Shown in pieces: positions 25,263 to 32,590 of a stretch of DNA of 34,604 nucleotides. Numbering within the stretch: the first letter of the stretch is position 1; every line of letters starts with the position of its first letter. The DNA comes from Verrucomicrobiota bacterium (GTDB taxonomy: Bacteria > Verrucomicrobiota > Verrucomicrobiia > Chthoniobacterales > JAFAMB01), in the NCBI GenBank assembly GCA_019236675.1, contig JAFAIO010000019.1:1-34604 (forward strand). Reading direction: 5' to 3'. Made by a program: the position numbers and the translations under genes. The notes under the pieces were generated by a model, which saw only the letters and a program-made list of their open reading frames with translations, searched no databases and had not been told where the DNA came from.

Positions 25263-25868
25263 ATGAACCAGTGCATCTTTAGTCCGGACCGCATTTACCG
25301 GTATGTATTACGCTGCAGATGCGCGGATAGCGCCTCAGAAAATTCACCCAGCCCGATATCCGTGGGATACAATTCAGAGAGAGCGCATTATTCCAACACT
25401 CAGGCACTCCGGAAACCCGCTTGCCAGTACTCGAGGACGAGGACGACGACGAGGACGAGAACGATTACGAAGCGGATCGCGTGGATCGGCTTAAATCCCA
25501 GCAGGGCGGACGAAGACACTCTCGATCAAACCATGGCGGCAGTATGCCGTTACTCGAGAAAGTGGGGCTTCACCGAGGTGGTCATGCTGAACTTGTTCGC
25601 GTTTCGAGCGACCGATCCTCGCAACATGAAACAGGCGGCGGATCCGATCGGGCCGGACAACGACAGACATCTGCTAACGGAGGTGTCTAACGTTGACCGG
25701 GTAATGGCTTGTTGGGGCGACCACGGCAAGTTTCTAGGGCGCGATAGACAAGTCTCAGACCTGCTCGGTGTTTCGTTTCAATGTCTACTTAGAAATAGAA
25801 CCGGAGCGCCCCATCATCCCCTCTATCTAAAGCCGAGAATCAGGCCTCAGCCGTTCGGATTGGATTAA
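25263..25868 (+). CDS. DUF1643-domain protein with an apparent internal insertion
   Basis: 201 residues. The start CIFSPDRIYRYVL and the block IAWIGLNPSRADEDTLDQTM belong together in DUF1643 proteins. Further conserved parts are VVMLNLFAFRATDPRNM, VMACWGDHGKFLGRDRQV and HPLYLKP at the end. Here about 50-55 residues lie between the first two blocks. They include SRTRTTTRTRTITK, read from a GACGAG-type tandem repeat (25431-25472) that also occurs upstream of pdxY. The gene therefore seems to have received a repeat insertion in frame; the protein may be altered or inactive. The family's biochemical role is unknown. Confidence 0.8.
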   Translation: MNQCIFSPDRIYRYVLRCRCADSASENSPSPISVGYNSERAHYSNTQALRKPACQYSRTRTTTRTRTITKRIAWIGLNPSRADEDTLDQTMAAVCRYSRKWGFTEVVMLNLFAFRATDPRNMKQAADPIGPDNDRHLLTEVSNVDRVMACWGDHGKFLGRDRQVSDLLGVSFQCLLRNRTGAPHHPLYLKPRIRPQPFGLD

Positions 25869-25887
25869 TTTCGAAAACACAAAAATT

Positions 25888-26074
25888 TCACCACAAAGAC
25901 ACAAAGGACACGAAGATCGGCGGAAAAGGTTTGTTGCAGTCTGCCGCTGTAACCACGCTTTTCAGAGTGCATTCACATTGTGGACGCCACGCCGCAGCCC
26001 AAGCGCTCGCTGACCAAGAACATCTGGAACCCTTTGGGGGCAAAAGCTTCGTGTCCTTTGTGCCTTTGTGGTGA
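25888..26074. repeat. 187-bp inverted-repeat element with CACAAAGAC-type arms
   Basis: The 28-bp arms 25888-25915 and 26047-26074 are inverted copies with one mismatch (core CACAAAGGACACGAAG). The 131-bp core has no reading frame of note. It lies in the 351-bp convergent gap between the DUF1643 and DUF4440-like genes, next to a GTGATTG-type array. Confidence 0.93.
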
Positions 26075-26149
26075 TCTATCATGGAAGAAGACCGCCATTG
26101 ACATCTACAATGCTTGACAAATCCCGATAAGCATTGGCTATGCGCGATT

Positions 26150-26234
26150 CCACCAATCACCAATCACCAATCACCAATCACCAATCACCTTTCACCAATC
26201 ACCTTTCACCAATCACCTTTCACCTTTCACCTTC
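26150..26234. repeat. CACCAAT/CACCTTT tandem array
   Basis: About 12 seven-base units, CACCAAT then alternating with CACCTTT, run to 26234. On the minus strand they read GGTGAAA/GGTGATT, the same family as 8697-8740 and 32383-32540. The DUF4440-like stop codon (26220-26222) lies inside. Confidence 0.92.
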
Positions 26235-26687
26235 CGGGATACTCGGGATCACGAGACGCAGGTGCCAACCGTCGGGATCAAGTTGGTAGACGGAGACAAT
26301 TCTGCCATGCTCCTCGCGAAGTTCACCATTCGGCTTCGGCGCGGTGACAGAGAATTCCGCGAGGCCATAGCCTCCATTTCCTTGTACGTGGACCTCCAGC
26401 ACCTTAATGGAGTGCCCTTTCGCGCCAGAGGCAAAACGCTTAGAGTAATAGGCCAGGAGAGCTTCCCGACCGCGGACGATCGGGCCCACGGGTGATACTA
26501 ACACGCCATCCGAGGCGTACAGCGCCGCCATGCCGGCCGGATCTTTGGCGTCGTAATGGGCGTCGTATTGCTGGGCCAGCGCTATCGCTGCCTGCATCAA
26601 TTCAGCCTCAGTCACGTCGGCCGCGCTGACTCTGTCAACAGACGCAACTAGTTGAATCAACAAGATGGTCGTGAAGAATTTTTTCAT
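26220..26687 (-). CDS. Exported SnoaL/DUF4440-like (NTF2-fold) protein
   Basis: A 155-residue protein from ATG 26687. A signal peptide (MKKFFTTILLIQLVASVDRV, SA-A cleavage near 22-23) precedes an NTF2-like domain of the SgcJ/EcaC/DUF4440 kind: AIALAQQYDAHYDAKDPAGM, LYASDGVLVSPVGPIVRGRE, then VSVYQLDPDGWHLRLVIPSI. It probably forms a periplasmic cone-shaped fold binding a small ligand; many members are not enzymes. The end PEGER-stop comes from the repeat array. It follows the RelE-like gene by four bases and may share its transcript. Confidence 0.88.
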   Translation of the reverse strand: MKKFFTTILLIQLVASVDRVSAADVTEAELMQAAIALAQQYDAHYDAKDPAGMAALYASDGVLVSPVGPIVRGREALLAYYSKRFASGAKGHSIKVLEVHVQGNGGYGLAEFSVTAPKPNGELREEHGRIVSVYQLDPDGWHLRLVIPSIPEGER

Positions 26688-26691
26688 CTGC

Positions 26692-26988
26692 CTATTCCAA
26701 GAGTTCTCTGATCCGCTGAGCGAAAATCTCGTATACAATAGAGCGACTCGCAGCGTAAACGCAGCGGATAACCCGCTGGTTCCTCCGAAGGTCATAATAA
26801 AAGATCACGCGGTACCGCTGAACCCGGATCCGATAAAACCCCTCGAGTTCTCCTTCAAGGGGTCTGATATCACCCTGCTCCAGTTGCAAATTTTTTAGCG
26901 CTCGTCGTGAGACCTGTCTCGGCTGAGGGGGTAAAGAGCGAACAAAGTCGACGACCTCCTGTTCGAGCTCAACGGCTACCCGGTTCAT
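26692..26988 (-). CDS. RelE/ParE-family toxin
   Basis: A 98-residue protein from ATG 26988. Its start overlaps the antitoxin's end by 20 bp, the usual toxin-antitoxin layout. ALKNLQLEQGDIRPLEGELE, then GFYRIRVQRYRVIFYYDL and IRCVYAASRSIVYEIF are the RelE/ParE beta-sheet features, with basic residues where mRNA-cleaving members bind RNA. The target could be ribosome-bound mRNA or gyrase; the sequence does not decide. It is probably held inactive by the Phd/YefM-like partner. Confidence 0.88.
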   Translation of the reverse strand: MNRVAVELEQEVVDFVRSLPPQPRQVSRRALKNLQLEQGDIRPLEGELEGFYRIRVQRYRVIFYYDLRRNQRVIRCVYAASRSIVYEIFAQRIRELLE

Positions 26989-27226
26989 CCAAGATCGTGA
27001 TGGGGTAGTATTTTCCGTGTCCTCGGCGTGCGCGACCGATTGCCCGCATAGCCTTAGGATCCGCCATGATCTCAAGCGTTTCTGCGATCGCTTCCATTCG
27101 CTCCGCGGAAACCAGATAAGCAACCGTCTTATCCCTCTTCGCAATCGCAATCAGATCGCTCTGCGCTTTCTTTAGGAGCGCCGGCAATTGGGCTTGCGCT
27201 TCTGAAACAGAATACGTAGATCGCAC
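26969..27226 (-). CDS. Phd/YefM-family antitoxin
   Basis: An 85-residue protein if translation starts at GTG 27226. A GTG at 27283 would add 19 residues, but that extension spans TATATAGT, which looks like a promoter -10 box. The domain signature STYSVSEAQAQLPALLKKAQ, then VAYLVSAERMEAIAETLEIM matches the Phd/YefM DNA-binding and dimerisation half. The C-terminal HGKYYPITILDEPGSR should wrap the toxin. It is expected to neutralise the toxin and repress the operon. The start is uncertain. Confidence 0.85.
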   Translation of the reverse strand: MRSTYSVSEAQAQLPALLKKAQSDLIAIAKRDKTVAYLVSAERMEAIAETLEIMADPKAMRAIGRARRGHGKYYPITILDEPGSR

Positions 27227-27288
27227 GTTAAGACTATATAGAATTAGCGCCAGCTTTTCAAGGCCGCCAGTCGGACGAGCCACCGTCG

Positions 27289-27696
27289 CTACTGAGATTT
27301 CTTCTTCTCGTTCGCTGCGACTCGGGCTTTTACGATTCTCTTAAGCAGCGTAGCCGGCAGCGGCTTGTCTAAAGGGAATTGGATGGTCCCTTTTGCGATT
27401 GGGTAGCGCTTCAGTTCGTCTTTAAACGCTTCCATGATTCCGGGTCCCGGGAACAAACTACAATGGTCAGAGAACGCGCCGAACCAGACTAACATTCCCT
27501 TATACTTGAACGCCGGGATCCGATAGCTGATGACTTCGGTGGCCTCCGGTGGCACGGCAGAGCGAATCGTTGCCCGGATCTTGTTCAAGGTGCTCCTGGC
27601 CGGTTCCGGAACACCGGCTAGATATTCATCAATGCTTTTCGGAGCATCTTTGGTTTGTTTCGCAGTTTTGCGACGAACAGGTTTAACCCCTTTCAC
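27289..27696 (-). CDS. DUF1801-family protein (YdhG-like)
   Basis: 135 residues from GTG 27696. An ATG-started frame from 27786 would translate the hairpin repeat upstream and is rejected. TATAAT lies about nine bases upstream of the GTG (27703-27708), so the transcript leader may be very short. IDEYLAGVPEPARSTLNKIR, EVISYRIPAFKYKGMLVWFG and TIQFPLDKPLPATLLKRIVK are DUF1801 hallmarks. Relatives include the Bacillus Fra iron-chaperone-like protein, but most are uncharacterised. It precedes the toxin-antitoxin pair on the same strand by 62 bp. Confidence 0.87.
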   Translation of the reverse strand: MKGVKPVRRKTAKQTKDAPKSIDEYLAGVPEPARSTLNKIRATIRSAVPPEATEVISYRIPAFKYKGMLVWFGAFSDHCSLFPGPGIMEAFKDELKRYPIAKGTIQFPLDKPLPATLLKRIVKARVAANEKKKSQ

Positions 27697-27750
27697 AGAA
27701 GTGACATTATAAGAATTTTCCCAACGGACAAAGCGATGAGGGCCGGTGAT

Positions 27751-27969
27751 TTGTCCCGAAGGGACTGAATGATAGTAGCCAGGCATGAAATGCCTGGGAG
27801 ATGTCCTACACAGTGTAACGTCCTGTAGGGACGGTAGATCGACCCTTTATCGTCTGAGTGGGCAAATCCTGGCACCACGAATCACACCGTTCCCTACAGG
27901 ACGGATCATACCTGCGCATCTACCAGGCCTTTCATGCCTGGCTACTATCATTAGTCCCTTCAGAACGAA
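27751..27969. repeat. Nested inverted repeat with GCCAGGCATGAAATGCCTGG hairpin
   Basis: The arms TGTCCCGAAGGGACTGA (27752-27768) and TAGTCCCTTCAGAACGAA (27952-27969), the stems AGGCATGAAATGCCT and AGGCCTTTCATGCCT, and the inner GTCCTGTAGGGACGGT (27821-27836) / CCGTTCCCTACAGGAC (27887-27902) pair all nest. It lies in the 346-bp divergent gap between the DUF1801 gene and the XRE-cupin gene, one of the few divergent gaps with such an element. Confidence 0.9.
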
Positions 27970-28042
27970 TCATTTAATCCCTTCGAGACAAAGGGTATTT
28001 TGTCTTGCTTTACATTCCCACATCCGAGAATATATCCCAGAT

Positions 28043-28612
28043 ATGGAATATACTGCGGAGTCCACGGATACCGATACGCGGCTGGCTCAGCGGCTGCGCC
28101 AGCTCCGGATAGAACGCTCTTGGTCGCTCGAAGAGCTGGCGACAAAAAGCGGGGTCAGTCGGGCAACTTTGTCCCGGATCGAAAACAACGAAGTCAGCCC
28201 TACCGCTTCTGTACTCGGGAGGCTTTGCGCGGCCTTTGACCTGACCATGTCCAGGCTGCTGGCCTACGTGGAATCCGATCTCCCTGCCTTAGTTCCGCGA
28301 AGCGCGCAGCCTCTCTGGATCGACCCTGAAACAGGGTTTCGCCGGCGTTCGATTTCCCCGCCTTCGCCAGATTTTGAGTGTGAGCTTCTTCAATGTGAAT
28401 TGCTGGCCGGCGCTCGAATCGACTACCCCCTCCCGCCGCGGCCAGGGTTAGAGCACCATTTGTATCTAGAGTCGGGCGCGTTGGAGCTCCGTGTCGACGG
28501 ATCAACTCATCGAATATCCGAAGGCGACTGCCTCCGTTATCGGTTACATGGAGAAAGCTCATTTCGAGTACTCCATCGACGCCCGGCCCGATATTTCCTG
28601 GTCATCCGATGA
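28043..28612 (+). CDS. XRE-family regulator with cupin sensor domain
   Basis: 189 residues from ATG 28043. Residues 10-65 are an HTH_3 domain: LAQRLRQLRIERSWSLEELA, then TKSGVSRATLSRIENNEVSP. Residues 100-187 form a cupin barrel (PGLEHHLYLESGALELRVDG, then ISEGDCLRYRLHGESSFRVL). HTH-cupin proteins are usually repressors or activators that sense a small metabolite. Its stop overlaps the next gene's start (ATGA, 28609-28612), so it and the acetyltransferase are translationally coupled. It probably regulates this operon. Confidence 0.92.
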   Translation: MEYTAESTDTDTRLAQRLRQLRIERSWSLEELATKSGVSRATLSRIENNEVSPTASVLGRLCAAFDLTMSRLLAYVESDLPALVPRSAQPLWIDPETGFRRRSISPPSPDFECELLQCELLAGARIDYPLPPRPGLEHHLYLESGALELRVDGSTHRISEGDCLRYRLHGESSFRVLHRRPARYFLVIR

Positions 28613-29271
28613 AGGCAACACCCTCGAATGAACGCCGACAGGGCCGACAGCGCCGGGAACGCCGAGAGCGGGTGGCAACGCAGATTTCGAACCAAAAAAA
28701 AGCTAGACTCAGCAGCATCGAAATCTTCAGGCTCGATGGAGAAGGACTAGGACAGCATTTGGACGCCATCGCCGAAATTCTTCATGCCTGTGTTCACGAT
28801 GGCGCCAATGTCGGTTTCGTCCTTCCATTCGACCTCAATCAAGCTCGCGCCTTTTGGGCAGAAAAGATCGCGCCCGGGTTGGTTGCCAACAGCCGAATTG
28901 TACTGGTGGCGAAAGTAAACAACCAAGTGGCGGGCACAGTTCAGTTGAATCTCGATACGCCCCCGAACCAACCGCATCGGGCAGATGTCTCCAAGCTTCT
29001 GGTTCATCCGAAATATCGAAAGTTAGGTATTGGACGCGCTCTCATGGAGCAGATTGAATCTTATGCTGAGAATGACGGCCGCCGGCTCTTGACTCTGGAT
29101 ACGGCGACTGATATTGCCGAAAACCTTTATCTTTCCCTTGGATACGAGCGCGCCGGTCACATCCCTGGCTACGCGCGCGATCCTAACGAGGACCGGTTTG
29201 TTGGGACGACGATCATGTATAAGGTGCTGCCGGGCTCGCTTAGGCTCGTCCGGCCCTCTGCCTATGTTTAA
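28609..29271 (+). CDS. GNAT-family N-acetyltransferase
   Basis: 220 residues from ATG 28609, supported by the ATGA overlap with the regulator. Residues 6-22 (SNERRQGRQRRERRERV) are read from a CGCCGACAG/CGCCGGGAACG repeat, so the N-terminus seems to be an acquired basic tail; an internal GTG (28672) is an alternative start. The GNAT core spans about 60-205: RIVLVAKVNNQVAGTVQLNL, motif A VSKLLVHPKYRKLGIGRALM and LYLSLGYERAGHIPGYA. It transfers an acetyl group from acetyl-CoA to a small amine or protein. The substrate is unknown. Confidence 0.9.
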   Translation: MKATPSNERRQGRQRRERRERVATQISNQKKARLSSIEIFRLDGEGLGQHLDAIAEILHACVHDGANVGFVLPFDLNQARAFWAEKIAPGLVANSRIVLVAKVNNQVAGTVQLNLDTPPNQPHRADVSKLLVHPKYRKLGIGRALMEQIESYAENDGRRLLTLDTATDIAENLYLSLGYERAGHIPGYARDPNEDRFVGTTIMYKVLPGSLRLVRPSAYV

Positions 29272-30235
29272 AGATCATTTCTCACAATCTGCGGCTGGTT
29301 ATGCGGCTTATCGTCCGACTTATCCGATCGAATTGGTGAATTTCCTGGTTGATGCCGCCCGCCGAAATGAATTCGCGTGGGATTGCGGTTGTGGCTCCGG
29401 GCAGCTATCGACGTTGCTGGCCGAAAGGTTTGATCAGGTATACGCAACGGATGCCAGTGCTAAACAGATCGAGAATGCTGTGCATCACGCGCGAGTCCGT
29501 TATGCTTGCGCCCCGGCCGAAGCCAGTGGGCTTGACGATCAGGTTGCAGATCTGATCGTCGCCGCGCAAGCGGCTCATTGGTTTGATCTTCCGGGCTTTT
29601 ATCGGGAAGTACGCCGCGCAGGTCGTCTTAGTTCAGTCGTTGCATTGGTGTCCTACGGGATTGTCAACGTCGACGAACAATTGGACCCCATCATCGGACG
29701 ATTTTATTGGGATATAATCGGTTCCTATTGGCCGCCGGAACGCAAGCACGTCGAGGACGGTTACCGCTCACTCGATTTTCCGTTTACCGAAATCGAGGCG
29801 CCGCCGATGGCAATGAGCGCCTCGTGGACGCTTTCGGATTTTATTGGGTACGTGAACACGTGGTCAGCTGTGGCCGCCATGGAACGTGCGATCGGCCCGG
29901 AACCGCGCGAGCGATTCAGCCAGGATCTGGGCGAAGCCTGGGGCTCGGCGGAGCAGAAGCGGCTGATACGTTGGCCGCTGTCGTTGCGGGTGGGAATTAT
30001 TGAGGAGCTAGGAGAGGCGAATGGGCGAATGGGCGACTCGGCGAATGGGCGACTCGGCGAATGGGCGACTCGGCGACTCGACGACTCGACGACTCGACGA
30101 CTCGACGACTCGACGACTCGACGACTCGGCGACACGGCGACACGGCGATACGATGATGCGGCGAATGGCGATCGGAGGCGCGAAAGGAGGCGACAAGATC
30201 GGGAGATCACATTGAGCCGGCGCTTTCAGCGCTGA
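29264..30235 (+). CDS. SAM-dependent class I methyltransferase with repeat-derived C-terminal tail
   Basis: A 323-residue protein from ATG 29264, overlapping the acetyltransferase by 8 bp. FSQSAAGYAAYRPTYPIEL, then motif I (FAWDCGCGSGQLSTLLAE), YATDASAKQIENA and DLIVAAQAAHWFDLPGFYRE identify the family of small-molecule methyltransferases of the Methyltransf_11 kind. The fold should end near residue 250 (WPLSLRVGII). The remaining ~70 residues (RMGDSANGRL, RRLDDSTTRRLDDSTTRR and a basic end) are translated from a GGCGACTCG/ACGACTCG tandem array. The original stop codon seems to have been lost to repeat insertion. The substrate is unknown. Confidence 0.88.
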   Translation: MFKDHFSQSAAGYAAYRPTYPIELVNFLVDAARRNEFAWDCGCGSGQLSTLLAERFDQVYATDASAKQIENAVHHARVRYACAPAEASGLDDQVADLIVAAQAAHWFDLPGFYREVRRAGRLSSVVALVSYGIVNVDEQLDPIIGRFYWDIIGSYWPPERKHVEDGYRSLDFPFTEIEAPPMAMSASWTLSDFIGYVNTWSAVAAMERAIGPEPRERFSQDLGEAWGSAEQKRLIRWPLSLRVGIIEELGEANGRMGDSANGRLGEWATRRLDDSTTRRLDDSTTRRLGDTATRRYDDAANGDRRRERRRQDREITLSRRFQR

Positions 30236-30430
30236 TCGTCGTTTGTTACGTTACCTAGGGCTTCGTCCGGCAGTGACCGGGCTATCATGAGCCGCAGCTT
30301 CGCTGCCAGAGCGCCTCGCGCCTCCGATCGCCCATTCGCCCGTTCGCCCTTTCGCCGTATCGCCCATTCGCCGTGTCGCGGTTCGCCCTTGACATCGAGC
30401 ACGAGGACGAGCACGAGGACGAGGACGATT
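30016..30430. repeat. GCGACTCG tandem array with inverted partner and GACGAG array
   Basis: Bases 30016-30160 hold GGCGAATG, GGCGACTC and CGACGACT units in the methyltransferase's 3' end. A segment at 30162-30192 (core GCGATCGGAGGCGCGA) is inverted at about 30311-30338, followed by TTCGCCC/TTCGCCGTATCGCCC units to 30389. Bases 30397-30427 are GACGAG-type units, as inside the DUF1643 gene (25431-25472). The left array resembles the left arm at 11571-11640. Confidence 0.9.
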
Positions 30431-30439
30431 CTCAGCGCC

Positions 30440-31291
30440 TTGAACATCCTATCCATTCAATCCAGCGTCGTTTACGGGCACGTCGGAAACAGTGCTGCGG
30501 TATTCCCGCTGCAACGCCTAGGCATCGAGGTCTGGCCGATTAATACCGTTCACTTTTCTAACCACACCGGATACGGAAGTTGGGGTGGCGCGGTCCTGCC
30601 GACACCGGTAGTCGAGGACATCGTTCGCGGATTGAGCGAGCGCGGGGTCCTATCGCTATGCGACGGTTTGCTTAGCGGGTATATGGGAGACGTTTCGCTT
30701 GGGCGAGTCATCCTCGACCTGGTACAACGGGTTCGAGCCGAAGACCCGTCGGCGGCTTATTGTCTAGACCCTGTAATGGGCGACACCGATCGCGGTTTCT
30801 ACGTGCGCCCAGGAATTAGCGAGTTGATGAGAGACGATGCGCTTCCTTTAGCCACCGTTATCACCCCCAACCAATTCGAGCTGGAATTTTTGGCAGGCCG
30901 TCCAGTGGTCGATCTTGAGTCCACCATGACTGCGGTTAACCTTCTTCGCGAGCGCGGTCCGAGGGTCGTTTTGGTGACCAGTTTGTCTCGGGCTGACAGC
31001 GATTCTAACATGATTGAGATACTCGCCGCGGACGAACAATCCGCGTGCTTGATTGCTACTCCGCGGCTTCCTCTTTCGGTCAACGGAGCTGGTGACGCCA
31101 CCGCCGCGATTTTCTTTGCGCACTGGCTGATGGGTAGCCCAATAGCGGTGGCACTCGAGAAAACGGTGAACTCCGTCTTCGCTGTGCTTGCGCTTACTGC
31201 GGAGAGAAACGCCAGAGAGATCCAGCTCATCGCAGCGCAGGATCAGATCGCCAATCCGCCGGAAGGGTTCCGCGCGGTGAAGATCCGCTGA
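30440..31291 (+). CDS. pdxY: Pyridoxal kinase PdxY
   Basis: A 283-residue PfkB/ribokinase-fold kinase that phosphorylates pyridoxal to pyridoxal 5'-phosphate in the salvage pathway. SIQSSVVYGHVGNSAAVFPL, INTVHFSNHTGYGSWGG and CDGLLSGYMGD match PdxY closely. CLDPVMGDTDRGFYV, VITPNQFELEFLAG and NGAGDATAAIFFAHWL (catalytic GxGD) complete the set. Homology begins at LNILSIQSS, so TTG 30440 is the best start. The region just upstream is a tandem-repeat array, and an ATG at 30287 would add 51 repeat-encoded residues. The original start region may have been replaced. Confidence 0.94.
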   Translation: MNILSIQSSVVYGHVGNSAAVFPLQRLGIEVWPINTVHFSNHTGYGSWGGAVLPTPVVEDIVRGLSERGVLSLCDGLLSGYMGDVSLGRVILDLVQRVRAEDPSAAYCLDPVMGDTDRGFYVRPGISELMRDDALPLATVITPNQFELEFLAGRPVVDLESTMTAVNLLRERGPRVVLVTSLSRADSDSNMIEILAADEQSACLIATPRLPLSVNGAGDATAAIFFAHWLMGSPIAVALEKTVNSVFAVLALTAERNAREIQLIAAQDQIANPPEGFRAVKIR

Positions 31292-31310
31292 AAGGTCCAT
31301 AGAGAGATTA

Positions 31311-31471
31311 AATATCCGCAGATTACACAGATTAACGCAGATTTCGGTTTGAGAACTGACTCTGCCGCGGGTTCAAAACCAAAACAGAATTCTGCGGAGT
31401 GATGTTTATCTCACTGGCGTTCGCCGAACCTAGGCCGAAATCTGTGTTAATCTGCGTAATCTGCGGATATT
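31311..31471. repeat. 161-bp inverted-repeat element with CAGATTA-type arms
   Basis: The 37-bp arms 31311-31347 and 31435-31471 are inverted copies with two mismatches. Each contains three CAGATTA-like heptamers (AATATCCGCAGATTAC, then CAGATTAAC). It fills most of the 212-bp gap between pdxY and the SDR gene and ends 32 bp before the SDR start codon. Confidence 0.94.
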
Positions 31472-31503
31472 CATCTTCTTTCTGGATATTTCTCTCTTTC
31501 ATC

Positions 31504-32385
31504 ATGTCTGAGCAATCGAAGCGTTCAGTTGTAATTACCGGCACTTCGTCGGGCATCGGTTACGCCGTGGCCAAGCTGCTGGCAGAACGCGGCTATCAAG
31601 TATTTGGCAGCGTGCGTTCGGAGATGGACGCCGATCGCACGAGCAAGGACCTGGGCCCAAATTTCAGTCCACTGATCTTTGACGTAACGGACCAGCAATC
31701 GGTCAACATGGCAGCTGATCTGGTCCGAGAGAGACTCGGTCGGGGTCGATTGTTCACGCTGATTAATAATGCCGGTATCGAGATGGCCGGTCCGCTAGCC
31801 TATTTGCCGGTCGAACGGTTCCGCGCCCAACTTGAAGTGAACCTGATTGGTGTGCTCTCGGTCACCCAAGCATTCTTGCCGCTATTGGGCACCGAGGCTA
31901 ACCGCACCGGCAGCCCAGGCAGAATCATCAACATCAGTTCCATGCTGGGCCGGCTAGCCGTGCCTTTCGTCGGGGCCTACTGCGCCTCGAAGTTCGGACT
32001 TGAAGCTTTTTCAGATTGTCTCCGCCGCGAAATGATATTGTTCGGAATCGATGTCATTGTGGTGGAGCCAGGAGCGGTGGTGACGCCAATTTGGGAGAAA
32101 GCCGAAGGCAAAATACTCCAAGACTATCCCAACACACCGTACCAGCACTCCCTGACAAAGTTTGTCGAAACAGCGATGAAATCCGGACGAGAAGGCTTTC
32201 CGGCCCGTAAAGTAGCAGAGCTGATCGAGCGCATCCTATCAACAAAAAAACCAAAGGCCCGGTATACGTTGATCCCAAACCATTTCGTGGAATACACAAT
32301 CCCACGCCTTCTACCGGCTCGGACGCTTGACTATTTCATGGGCAAGTATCTGGGTATCGGTGGTGTCAAAGGAACCGATACGTGA
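31504..32385 (+). CDS. Short-chain dehydrogenase/reductase
   Basis: A 293-residue classical SDR with a Rossmann fold, from ATG 31504. An upstream in-frame start would translate the repeat. Cofactor motif: VVITGTSSGIGYAVAKLLAE. LINNAGIEMAGPLAYLP gives NNAG. Catalytic Ser is in INISSMLGRLAVPFVG, and YCASK gives the Tyr/Lys pair. PGAVVTPIW follows. Length and the C-terminal helices resemble SDRs acting on retinoids, steroids or other lipophilic alcohols. The specific substrate is unknown. The stop codon TGA opens the GTGATTG-type array. Confidence 0.93.
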   Translation: MSEQSKRSVVITGTSSGIGYAVAKLLAERGYQVFGSVRSEMDADRTSKDLGPNFSPLIFDVTDQQSVNMAADLVRERLGRGRLFTLINNAGIEMAGPLAYLPVERFRAQLEVNLIGVLSVTQAFLPLLGTEANRTGSPGRIINISSMLGRLAVPFVGAYCASKFGLEAFSDCLRREMILFGIDVIVVEPGAVVTPIWEKAEGKILQDYPNTPYQHSLTKFVETAMKSGREGFPARKVAELIERILSTKKPKARYTLIPNHFVEYTIPRLLPARTLDYFMGKYLGIGGVKGTDT

Positions 32386-32540
32386 TTGGTGATTAGTGAT
32401 TGGTGATCGGTAGCAGCGCGATCGAGCCAGGGACCCGTCCACTCATCAGAAATCGCCGGTGAGCCGAAGAATTATTGACACGTCGCCTACCCCACTCTGC
32501 GGGCCAATCACCAATCACCAATCACCAATCACCAATCACT
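32383..32540. repeat. GTGATTG-type terminal inverted arrays around a 92-bp core
   Basis: The left array 32383-32411 (TGATTGGTGATTAGTGATTG) is inverted as CCAATCA units at 32504-32540. The SDR stop codon is the first TGA of the left array. The right array is followed by a CTTCTCGCTTCTCACCTCTC pyrimidine-rich stretch ahead of the lipoprotein gene. Confidence 0.93.
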
Positions 32541-32590
32541 TCTCGCTTCTCACCTCTCACTTCCCGTTCTAATTTCCCGTACTTCAAGCA

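Noticed and set aside
26150-26234. Second array that could be mistaken for a CRISPR
   Set aside because: Contiguous seven-base units with no spacers.
27785-28042. N-terminal extension of the XRE-cupin protein by 86 residues
   Set aside because: The extension is translated from the hairpin element; the helix-turn-helix domain begins shortly after ATG 28043.
31399-31503. 35-residue extension of the SDR protein
   Set aside because: It is read from the right arm of the CAGATTA-type inverted repeat; the Rossmann motif follows ATG 31504 at normal spacing.
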